Of a stretch of 64,000 nucleotides of DNA, positions 48,636 to 56,875 are shown piece by piece; the stretch's first letter is position 1, and each line of letters begins with the position of its first letter. A program made the position numbers and the translations under genes. The stretch comes from Psychrobacter immobilis (GTDB taxonomy: Bacteria; Pseudomonadota; Gammaproteobacteria; Pseudomonadales; Moraxellaceae), in NCBI RefSeq assembly GCF_904846065.1, contig NZ_CAJGZV010000001.1, forward strand, positions 2,982,424 through 3,046,423, written 5' to 3'. The notes under the pieces were generated by a model that saw nothing but the letters and a program-made list of their open reading frames with translations, ran no database searches and was not told the origin of the DNA.

Positions 48636-49520
48636 CTACTTATGACTATCATGCTGACATTCTTTATAATTATCATGCTGACACTCTCGGCTTACTAATC
48701 TAGCAATCTCATCCACTGCTGAATCTGCCAACTGAGAATGAAATTTCAGGGTTAAAATGCTTTGGGTACGTGTGGCATAAGTGGGCAAATTATTTTGCGT
48801 ATGATTAAAAGTGACAGGCTCTATATAAATAGAAGACAGAATCTGCTCAATCTCAACAGCCACTCCAGTCTCCGGCAGCTTATTCACTGGCGCTTGCGTA
48901 TTATCAGACAATACCGCAAAGGCAGCTTCTTGCCAGTACTCAGGTTCACTATTCTCAGCGATTAGTGGCAATACTTCTTGGCGCAGCCTGCCTCGCAGTT
49001 TTTCAGTTTTAAACCAGCTGTCCTCAGGCTGACCATTGGAAATGACATGCAGTCCTGCATATAGTGGCATAGGAGCATGACCACGGTTATTGACAATAAC
49101 GGCTTGCTCACTATCACCAATAATGAGATTGAACCCAGCATAGTTTTGCAAACTAATCTGCCGTGCAAACTCCATCGGGCTGATATCACTGGTTAAGAAA
49201 TCCGTGACTAGCGCCCCGCGTGAGCACTCATCAGAGCTTGCCTGCACGCCATCGCGAAAATTCAATACCGCAGCCCAACGTCCGTTTTGCTGATAATACT
49301 CTTGAGGCGCTTGATGACCGTCCTGATGATTGGCTTGATGGGGCTGTTGATGAATACCCAGCCAAGTACCGCCACTTTGTACATCGCGTCCTGCAAAAAT
49401 AGGCTTATCTTCCCATTGATGTAGCAGCTCTGTCGGACGCTGCAAAAATTCATCGCGATTGGACAATAACACCAAAGGCAGCTCATCAAAGAGTTGCCAA
49501 GCAATGGCGACAATACACAT
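48636..49520 (-). CDS. NRDE family (TANGO2-like) protein
   Basis: 294 aa. MCIVAIAWQLFDELPLVLLSNRDEF shows the N-terminal Cys2 and the NRDE motif (21-24); FAGRDVQSGGTWLGI is the next signature, and RGxLxxDFL-like RGALVTDFLT follows. The family is related to N-terminal nucleophile hydrolases, and the human homologue TANGO2 is linked to haem and acyl-CoA handling; the bacterial role is unknown. The C-terminus ends in a small tandem repeat (ECQHDNYK ECQHDSHK). AGGAG precedes the ATG. Confidence 0.85.
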   Translation of the reverse strand: MCIVAIAWQLFDELPLVLLSNRDEFLQRPTELLHQWEDKPIFAGRDVQSGGTWLGIHQQPHQANHQDGHQAPQEYYQQNGRWAAVLNFRDGVQASSDECSRGALVTDFLTSDISPMEFARQISLQNYAGFNLIIGDSEQAVIVNNRGHAPMPLYAGLHVISNGQPEDSWFKTEKLRGRLRQEVLPLIAENSEPEYWQEAAFAVLSDNTQAPVNKLPETGVAVEIEQILSSIYIEPVTFNHTQNNLPTYATRTQSILTLKFHSQLADSAVDEIARLVSRECQHDNYKECQHDSHK

Positions 49521-49616
49521 AAGACTCCTAATTTTACTAAAAATATACTTAATAACATGTCATTGCTTAGCGAACAGCCAAGCTTGATTTAAGTTTAAAC
49601 TTAGTTCACTGACAAA

Positions 49617-51248
49617 TTAGTTTACTGATAAGTTTTTGCTAGCAGGATAACTAATCTGAGAGGTCGACTGGATGACTTTCGATTGTTTGCTTGGTAAATC
49701 AAACTCCCACGCAACCATGCCTTTATTGTCATTCCAGTCACGCTCAGTCACTGGCGGTGTATGAGTGACGGTTACTTTAAGACTATCGTCGCGACTAACT
49801 GGCTCACTGCCCAATACTTGTAAATGCATAGATCGGTTGTGCTGATTGGTAAATTGATAAGCTTGTGTTTTAGTCAAGGTTTGCGTGCGATTAAACGCGC
49901 CTTTATCACCCTGCTTATCTTCATCAGCTATCTGCTTTACGATGGTATTAGGGTCAATACCAAAACCGATACCTTGCTCTTTGAGCGCTTGATAATTATA
50001 GCGCGCCTGCCCGACATAATTATCATCACGGTATAATTGTAGCGAACCATCTACCCAAGCTGGTGTCAAGAACGGTGCGGATGCATACCAATAGCCAGCT
50101 GCCTCCACGCTCGGCGTACTACGAATCCATAGCTTGCTACTGCCCGACTGCTCATCAATGACTGTCCGTACGCGCCTGCCATCGCTTGGAATACTAATAC
50201 GCTGCGGCAAACGGTATTCGGTAATGCCGTTTTTATTCTGACTGCTAACGGTAAAGCTTGGCAGCGGCGCCATGTTAGGTGTCGAGGCACCGCCATAGCT
50301 GTCTCTTGCAGTTACCACAACAGGCATATTTTCCGCCATAGGTGGTACAGATATAGTCTGGTTTTCTCTATCTTCTTCATATAAAGAAAAACGCTCAACT
50401 CGTGGCAATTGGCTGGTCGTGTTTTGATTGGGATTGACAGAGCTTAGCATCAAAGGGACATTGAGCCAGTTTTCTCCTGTCTGCTGAGCAATAACTGCAG
50501 AGGCAATGATATTTAATTGCTTGGTTTCAGTATTCAGCCTTGCTTGATACGTTGGCTCCCAACCCGCGCCGCGTACTTGATAGTGCAGTTTCACACTGCT
50601 TGGTACTCGACTGGCAGTACGTACACTCACTTGAGTCACACTATTTTGAGTGGAAGTCGCGCTGCCCGCCATTAGTTGGTTGAGCGCATCTTGTGCACGG
50701 GCTTGGCGCTGCTGAATTTCTAGTATGCGTTTATTGATACTGACCGCTTGGGTTTCCAGATCGCGCGCATTATTGGCAAGCGTGCCATCTGTACTGATTT
50801 GCGTGACCTTGGTTAAATTCTGCAAGTAAGCTTTAGCTAAGCGTGCCGCTTCTAACTCAGCATTGATAACTGCCAAATTATCTTGCTGTGTCTGCACTCT
50901 CGCCTCACCTTGATACTGACACTGCGCTGCTTGCTCATCGCTTAAAGTCTCGATACTGACTTCACCAATATTGATGCCTTTTGCTGCTTGTACGCTCACA
51001 CTGTCTTTATCGATATAAGGGGACAAACAAGAAAAAACCAGTGTCTGCTCACCGCTACCATTGATTGGTAACGCACGAGTCACGCTAGCTAAGCCCTGAT
51101 AAATGGTCACTTGCTCAATACTACTGTTCGCTGCCTGAGCAGGAGTCAAAGCTAAAGCCGCTAAGCTAAATAAACCCAGTGGCGTCAACTGTTTTTTAGA
51201 GGGTAAAAATTTAGGTAATATTGCTACTTTTGATAACTTAGCTTGCAT
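49617..51248 (-). CDS. DUF4139 (MuiA-like) exported protein
   Basis: 543 aa from MQAKLSKVAIL at 51248, the ATG six nt after AAGGA (the first ATG touches it). Signal peptide about 1-40 (LTPLGLFSLAALALTPAQA). A DUF4140-like N-terminal domain (IEQVTIYQGLASVTR, ~45-125) is followed by a coiled coil (about 95-190) and the DUF4139 domain (about 215-543: SSVKLHYQVRGAGWEPTYQARL and TVTHTPPVTER). These mucoidy-inhibitor-type proteins are widespread in Proteobacteria; the biochemical role is unknown. Monocistronic. Confidence 0.85.
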   Translation of the reverse strand: MQAKLSKVAILPKFLPSKKQLTPLGLFSLAALALTPAQAANSSIEQVTIYQGLASVTRALPINGSGEQTLVFSCLSPYIDKDSVSVQAAKGINIGEVSIETLSDEQAAQCQYQGEARVQTQQDNLAVINAELEAARLAKAYLQNLTKVTQISTDGTLANNARDLETQAVSINKRILEIQQRQARAQDALNQLMAGSATSTQNSVTQVSVRTASRVPSSVKLHYQVRGAGWEPTYQARLNTETKQLNIIASAVIAQQTGENWLNVPLMLSSVNPNQNTTSQLPRVERFSLYEEDRENQTISVPPMAENMPVVVTARDSYGGASTPNMAPLPSFTVSSQNKNGITEYRLPQRISIPSDGRRVRTVIDEQSGSSKLWIRSTPSVEAAGYWYASAPFLTPAWVDGSLQLYRDDNYVGQARYNYQALKEQGIGFGIDPNTIVKQIADEDKQGDKGAFNRTQTLTKTQAYQFTNQHNRSMHLQVLGSEPVSRDDSLKVTVTHTPPVTERDWNDNKGMVAWEFDLPSKQSKVIQSTSQISYPASKNLSVN

Positions 51249-51525
51249 AATCATTCCTTAAAAATACGGTTAATCCATTAATACGGTGCATTAGCGCAAG
51301 CGCGCAGTATCTAACGCTTCATTAAATATAATGATGCAATATTTATGATGGCATTTATATTCAGCAACTTTTTTATATCTTAGCGGTTTTCTGGCTTTCT
51401 TTCTAGATGTTACCCGTAGCAGATAAGTTGTTACCATGAGATGAGCCTCACCGTAATTTGGTATGCCTCACTGGCTATTTTTGCTATTATGAGCAGCATT
51501 CTATTACCAAATTTATGATGCCCTT

Positions 51526-52410
51526 ATGATGATACATCCTCAGTACGATCCTGTAGCGCTGTCTTTGGGTCCAGTAGAAGTGCACTGGTATGGCCTAATG
51601 TATTTATTAGCATTTGCCGCCGCCTTTGGTCTGGCTTGGTATCGCAGTACCAAACGTGACAATTGGAACACTGACATGGTGTCCGACTTGGTATTTTTTG
51701 GCGCACTTGGCGTCATTTTGGGCGGTCGTGTCGGCTATGTATTGTTTTATCAATTCGGTGAATTTTTACAAAACCCCGCTTACCTTTTCAAAGTCTGGGA
51801 AGGTGGTATGTCTTTCCATGGCGGCATGATTGGTGTCTTACTGGGCATGTTATATTTTGCCCGTAAGTATAAAAAGACTCCGTTTCAAGTACTGGACTTT
51901 ATCGTTCCTTGCGTGCCAACGGGCTTGTTATTTGGTCGTATTGGCAATTATATCAATGGCGAGCTATGGGGCCGCGTCTCTAACGGTGGCTACAACTGGC
52001 TTACCTACTTCCCGCAAGCGGCTGCTACTGATATGCAGCAATTGCAAACCAACCCTGAGCTGCAAGAGTTGATGCTTGAAGTAAATGGGCAGTATTTGCT
52101 ACCTCGCCACCCCTCACAGCTGTATGAGGCACTTGCCGAAGGGTTATTATTATTCCTATTCCTATGGTGGTATTCATCAAAACCGCGCCCACGTATGGCA
52201 GCATCGGCAGTATTTTTATTGGGCTATGGCATCAGCCGCTTCATCATTGAGTTTTTCCGCCAACCCGATGCGGACCAAGGATTTGTATTACTAGGCTGGA
52301 TGACCAAAGGGCAGATACTCAGCGCTCCCATGATTATTATTGGTTTCATCATGCTGGTATACGCTTACAAACGCGGTATCTATGACTGGGGTAAGCAGTC
52401 GGCTTATTAA
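51526..52410 (+). CDS. lgt: prolipoprotein diacylglyceryl transferase
   Basis: 294 aa integral membrane enzyme that attaches diacylglycerol to the lipobox Cys of prolipoproteins. Family motifs: WYGLMYLLAFAAAFGLAWYR, GGRVGYVLFYQ, GGMSFHGGMIG, the invariant GRIGNYINGELWGR, RHPSQLYEA and FLLGYGISRFIIEFFRQPD. Seven membrane helices are visible. lgt-thyA is a conserved pair, matching the broken thyA immediately downstream. Two ATGs are adjacent; the first is used. Confidence 0.96.
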   Translation: MMIHPQYDPVALSLGPVEVHWYGLMYLLAFAAAFGLAWYRSTKRDNWNTDMVSDLVFFGALGVILGGRVGYVLFYQFGEFLQNPAYLFKVWEGGMSFHGGMIGVLLGMLYFARKYKKTPFQVLDFIVPCVPTGLLFGRIGNYINGELWGRVSNGGYNWLTYFPQAAATDMQQLQTNPELQELMLEVNGQYLLPRHPSQLYEALAEGLLLFLFLWWYSSKPRPRMAASAVFLLGYGISRFIIEFFRQPDADQGFVLLGWMTKGQILSAPMIIIGFIMLVYAYKRGIYDWGKQSAY

Positions 52411-52484
52411 GCACTAATTCACATCAAGTAGCCTGTTAAAAAACAATACAACTATGCGTTTTAATAGCGTAGAAGAGCAATTTT

Positions 52485-53096
52485 ATGACCATGAGTAACT
52501 CCATTATTAGTAACAACAAGCAGTGTAAAAATGAGCAAGCCTATCTAGATTTGCTGCATCTTGTCCTCACTGAAGGCACTGAAAAAGGCGATCGTACTGG
52601 CACTGGTACGCTGAGCCACTTTGGCGCGCAGCTCCGTTTTAATTTAGACGACGGTTTTCCATTATTAACCACCAAAAAAGTCCACTTTAAATCTATCGTC
52701 TATGAGCTATTTTGGTTTTTAAGTGGCAGTACGCATGTTGATTATCTACAAGCCAATGGCGTACGTATTTGGAATGAGTGGTCAACGGCTGAACAGACGG
52801 CACGCTTTAATCGCCCTGCTGGTGATTTAGGCCCTGTCTATGGTCATCAGTGGCGCAATTATGGCGCAAGCCAGCGTGAAGATGGGAGCTACAATAACGA
52901 TGGTGTCGATCAAATCACCCAAGTCATTGAACAAATAAAAACCAATCCCAATTCAAGACGTTTGATTGTGTCTGGTTGGAATCCCGGTGAAGCAGATCAA
53001 GTTGCGCTGCCGCCTTGTCATACGCTATTTCAGTTCTTTGTGGCGGATAATAAACTGTCATGCCAGCTCTATCAGCGTTCAGCAGATTTATTCCTA
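52485..53096 (+). pseudogene. thyA: thymidylate synthase, 3' part lost to element insertion
   Basis: The native frame runs to about codon 204 (QRSADLFL) and then enters the element; in intact ThyA this is followed by GVPFNIASY. The fused frame ends at 53147 with about 17 foreign residues ([16 protein letters not shown]). The remaining part has the folate/dUMP sites [13 protein letters not shown] and [11 protein letters not shown], and the catalytic Cys178 in LPPCHTLF, but the C-terminal ~70 residues forming the rest of the active site and dimer interface are missing. The product should be inactive. Upstream lgt is intact. The 3' half of thyA is not found elsewhere in the window. Confidence 0.93.
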
Positions 53097-53150
53097 TTAT
53101 ACCCCCATAACAATAATGCACAGTATGGAGTACTGGATCGTATATAATGC

Positions 53151-53174
53151 AATACATAATTCAGTCTATGTATT
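53151..53174. repeat. 8-bp inverted repeat at the left end of the element
   Basis: AATACATA (53151-53158) and TATGTATT (53167-53174) with an 8-nt centre, about 15 bp before the first recombinase start. Suits an operator or recombinase binding site. Confidence 0.5.
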
Positions 53175-53189
53175 GAGATAGTGGGTATT

Positions 53190-54425
53190 ATGGATATTAA
53201 AGTTTGTTCTGATGTAGAGCTAGATTTATCACAGTCTTGTTTACTTAATGAGATTCCAAACTTAACATCGAACAAAACTATAAAAGTGAATGGTGTTGGA
53301 GTATTTGACGATGATGGCAAGATCCTTCCTATTATTTCTGAGTATTTATCGTATCAATCCAAACATCAAATAATTTCTTATAAGTCAGCAGTTACTTATG
53401 GTAGAAACCTAAGCTACTTCTTAAGTTATATTCGTAGTCGTCCAGATTATGATGACAGTGAATCTGATGAAGTATTTATTACAGTTCCAAAATACGTAAT
53501 TCAAGAATACCTGACATTTTTAATTCGTGAAGATGATAAGAGCTCATCTACTGTTAGAAGTCGAGATGAGACAATACATGCTTTCATTGAATATCTTTGT
53601 AGCCCTACAGAAGACCGTGATAAGCTTAGACAAGATAATCCATATAGCGATGGCTTGCTATCAAAACCACCAAAGCGAACACCCATTAGTTCTTGCACAC
53701 TTGATGACCTTTTTATATTGATTAAGTTTACTGATTCAGAACGAGAAAGAGCTTTACTCCAGTTTCTATACGACTCTGGCTTACGTCGTTCAGAACTACC
53801 TAGAGTTACTCTTCAAGACTTTAAAGATATTAACAATTTCAATTCTGAAAAGTTTATTTCCTGCGATAATGATCAGCCTATCCATGCTGATTATGCGCCT
53901 TTAAAAGTCAAAGGAAGTAAGGGCCGTGGTAATCAAATTAAGCCACGCTGGACTCTGCTGAGCTTAGCAACTATCAAACGTGTGCAGAAATATCACGCAT
54001 CTCCTCTGTATAAAAAACACGCCCGTAAATATGTAGACCCGTCTGAAACCCCAGCATTTTTTAATGCTAAAGGTACTCCCTATACGCCTAGTGCGATCAA
54101 CAAATTGCTTGAACGTATAAGTGAACGTGCAATAAAGAAAGGTTGCCTTGATCGAAGCATCTCTCCTCACAAGTTAAGGCACGGTAATGCTTATGCAATA
54201 TTGCAGTCAAATGATTTAGGTGCCGATTACTTAGATCGGCTTGTTATTGTGCAGAAAAACTTAGGACATAACCATCTCCATACTACACAGATATATACAA
54301 GCATTCCCCAAGATATCTATAACAGCATGTGTGACGAGAACGGTGACTTACTAACTAGAGCCGAGAAGATGAGGCGCTTGTCTGAACAGACGCAATTAAG
54401 AATTGGCATTAAGGACATCAAATGA
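53190..54425 (+). CDS. tyrosine recombinase, first of operon (IntA/GmtY-like)
   Basis: 411 aa from ATG at 53190 (a GTG three codons earlier is the alternative). SAM-like DNA-binding domain about 45-140; catalytic domain about 160-375 with the full set, numbered from the GTG: Arg202 (SGLRRSE), His330 and Arg333 (SPHKLRHG), His363 (LGHNHLHTT) and Tyr372 (TQIYTS); a Lys-rich beta-hairpin (LKVKGSKGRGN) provides the likely catalytic Lys. It is therefore the best candidate for an active strand-transfer enzyme. It starts about 90 bp inside the left junction and overlaps the next gene by 4 nt (ATGA). Confidence 0.9.
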   Translation: MDIKVCSDVELDLSQSCLLNEIPNLTSNKTIKVNGVGVFDDDGKILPIISEYLSYQSKHQIISYKSAVTYGRNLSYFLSYIRSRPDYDDSESDEVFITVPKYVIQEYLTFLIREDDKSSSTVRSRDETIHAFIEYLCSPTEDRDKLRQDNPYSDGLLSKPPKRTPISSCTLDDLFILIKFTDSERERALLQFLYDSGLRRSELPRVTLQDFKDINNFNSEKFISCDNDQPIHADYAPLKVKGSKGRGNQIKPRWTLLSLATIKRVQKYHASPLYKKHARKYVDPSETPAFFNAKGTPYTPSAINKLLERISERAIKKGCLDRSISPHKLRHGNAYAILQSNDLGADYLDRLVIVQKNLGHNHLHTTQIYTSIPQDIYNSMCDENGDLLTRAEKMRRLSEQTQLRIGIKDIK

Positions 54426-56875
54426 AAAACGATGGAATAACCATTGATAAGGTTTATGAGAGTTTTTCTGAGCCAGGGATTTCAGGTGCAGACTTTAAGA
54501 AAGTTGAAGAAAAGCAACCTATTAAAGACGCCAAAGCAGCTGTTATAGAATGGGTATCGAAAACAGTTGGAGATACAGAAGCACTATGGGAAATACCAAT
54601 TAGTAAAGCTGATAATGCTTTAGGCTTCAGTGTAGCTGTTAATCATATTCAAAGTGCTGTAGGTGTCTCATACTCTGTTGCACAAACACATAGGGGTATT
54701 ACGACTCCTTTAATTGAAAAAATGATTGAAGAAGGTATTCTAGTAATACCAAGTGAAAGCTACGAAGCGGCTGGCATCGAAAACACGAGGAAACTATTGA
54801 ATTGGTACAGACAACTATCTGTAGAGGAAAAGCACACTTTACCTATTTTCGGCAATAAGATTTCGATAGGAAAAATGTCTTCAGAACAACTACCTATAAA
54901 AAAAGGATCCTTGAAATTTAATGTTGTTAAAGATGCTTGGGAATTCATTCATCAAGACCTAGAGAAACTTGGAATTATTGATGCTAATTATAAAAGCGTT
55001 GCTGAAAGAACAAGCGAAGCGAATATCAATAGAAAAAGTTCCAGTGAAAGTCAGATAGACCGTTTTAATAGACTTGCAGCAAGAAAATTAAATGCTGCTG
55101 AAGATTTTCTCGTTCCTTCAGAATTAGAACCTTTCATTCAGGTAGAGCAGCTTTTTGCTGCTCAAAGTGTGACTGTAACTTCAGATTCAGGTAAGGAAAA
55201 CTATAGAAATGCCTGTAGTCAGCTTATAGAATTCTTGACTAATTATTACGGACCTGGACCGTTGAGAATCAAGGTAACTTTTGACGCGCATCTCTTGCCT
55301 AGATATCGGAAATATTTGCAGCAAAAAATAATAAAAAAAGAAACCTCAAGCCATTACGCAAATACGAATCTAAGTGCTGCACGCAACGCATTACAAAGAC
55401 TAGAACAAGTGCCCGATATGGAATACAGTTTTTTTGATATAGAGGGGTTTTCTGTAAGCAGAGAAACAGACGTTAAAAAGCCATTTACTATGAACGAGCG
55501 GCTCCAAATATTAGATGCTATCGAAAAAGGATTGAGTGAATCCAGAACAGCCCTTACACCTTACAAGAAGACGGGTGTAGGTAGGAATCCTTTGGACAAG
55601 AAATGTTCGATCATAAGAGGTCTCTCGACACTAGAGAATGCGCGATGGCTCTTTGAAAATGCCTTAATGTGTAAACCAATTCATCATAATACAGCTAATT
55701 CACCTATCGAGAAGTCTTTCTTAAGAATTATTAAGAATTCAGGTACGGGTTTAATAGAGACATACAATGAATGGGGCGTTACCCCAATGATAAATATGGA
55801 TACACTAACGCCTTACATTTTAAGGCTTGCTCAAATCACTGGTTTAAATGCAGACCCTTTACTTTCTCTTAATATGAATGATTACGTAGACTCCCACCCA
55901 GCAACATCACGACCTTGCCTTAGATATTGGAAAGAGCGATCTGATGGTCACAAAGAGTACCACCTTGATCTTTTTAATGCAGAACTGACATGGCTTACAT
56001 CATCTCAAGCTGAGTCAATAAAAGTTATTTTTGAAGAACTGGACCAATTAACTGGTAGTTTTCGACAAGATATTAAAGATGATGCTTTTAAAGATAGATT
56101 GTTCATCTATCAGTCGGATAGTACAAAAAAGCACGGCAGAGTATCTCCAATATTAGGAAATAAAGAAAAAAATGCAAAAGCATTGGGAGCTAGTTTGTCT
56201 AGGTTTGTTGAGAAATATAATTTAAAAAATGATGCAGGAAACCCCTTAACTCTTACAATAAGTCGGTTCAGACCAACCTTTGTTAGTGAGATGCTTAGAA
56301 ATGGCGTAACTGTACGTGAAATTCAGCTCATGTTGGGCCACTCCTCACTCCAAACGACTCTTGGCTATATAGATTCTCTAGATTTTAACTCCATGAGTAG
56401 AATGAAGATAAATGATGAATTAAAAGAGATACATCAAGCGACTCTGGATAAACAAGTTGAGAAGTTGCCAGAAGATATAAAGTCCAAAAACAATGATGAG
56501 TTAGTAACGAGCTTTCATACTCCATTAGCTGAGTGCAGAAATATTTTTGACCCGCCGGATTTTGTAAAAAATCTTTCATCCTACATACCTGGTACTCCAT
56601 GCTCACAATATAACAAGTGCTTGAGCTGTGACAATGTCATTATTACAGCTAAAAACCTCCCTGAAATCTTTGCAATGAAGCGTGACTATACGCTTTTGAC
56701 AGAGCATTCCCGTGTCATGGACACACCCTATGGGCATGTCATTTCAGAGAATTTAGAGCTGATAAAAGGCATCACAGAGCCAGAACTATCTAATTTTTCC
56801 TTAGAAGAGTTAGAAAATGGGCGGCGTTTAGCAGAATACATTGAAACGACCACACTAGTTGATGGAGTAATCTAA
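54422..56875 (+). CDS. large tyrosine-recombinase-fold protein, catalytically degenerate
   Basis: 817 aa. A long N-terminal half of unknown fold is followed by a recombinase-like domain (about 480-680). The first Arg box reads TGLNADPLLSL, with Asn in place of Arg; the second reads SRFRPTF instead of HxLRHT; the third box LGHSSLQTTLGY keeps His and Tyr. Two of the four activating positions are thus missing. The C-terminus has a Cys cluster, GTPCSQYNKCLSCDN (near 735-750), likely zinc-binding. It fits the tfp (or GmtZ-like) position in the operon. It overlaps both neighbours by 4 and 1 nt, implying coupled translation. Confidence 0.85.
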   Translation: MKNDGITIDKVYESFSEPGISGADFKKVEEKQPIKDAKAAVIEWVSKTVGDTEALWEIPISKADNALGFSVAVNHIQSAVGVSYSVAQTHRGITTPLIEKMIEEGILVIPSESYEAAGIENTRKLLNWYRQLSVEEKHTLPIFGNKISIGKMSSEQLPIKKGSLKFNVVKDAWEFIHQDLEKLGIIDANYKSVAERTSEANINRKSSSESQIDRFNRLAARKLNAAEDFLVPSELEPFIQVEQLFAAQSVTVTSDSGKENYRNACSQLIEFLTNYYGPGPLRIKVTFDAHLLPRYRKYLQQKIIKKETSSHYANTNLSAARNALQRLEQVPDMEYSFFDIEGFSVSRETDVKKPFTMNERLQILDAIEKGLSESRTALTPYKKTGVGRNPLDKKCSIIRGLSTLENARWLFENALMCKPIHHNTANSPIEKSFLRIIKNSGTGLIETYNEWGVTPMINMDTLTPYILRLAQITGLNADPLLSLNMNDYVDSHPATSRPCLRYWKERSDGHKEYHLDLFNAELTWLTSSQAESIKVIFEELDQLTGSFRQDIKDDAFKDRLFIYQSDSTKKHGRVSPILGNKEKNAKALGASLSRFVEKYNLKNDAGNPLTLTISRFRPTFVSEMLRNGVTVREIQLMLGHSSLQTTLGYIDSLDFNSMSRMKINDELKEIHQATLDKQVEKLPEDIKSKNNDELVTSFHTPLAECRNIFDPPDFVKNLSSYIPGTPCSQYNKCLSCDNVIITAKNLPEIFAMKRDYTLLTEHSRVMDTPYGHVISENLELIKGITEPELSNFSLEELENGRRLAEYIETTTLVDGVI

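Noticed and set aside
48636..48690. Tandem ECQHDxxK codons at the end of the NRDE gene as a phase-variable repeat
   Set aside because: Only two copies of 8 codons with sequence differences; slippage in frame-altering units is not expected.
53097..53147. The open frame continuing thyA past the junction (ends ...QYGVLDRI)
   Set aside because: These ~17 codons are element sequence read by chance in the thyA frame; they do not match the ThyA C-terminus, so I end the thyA remnant at 53096.
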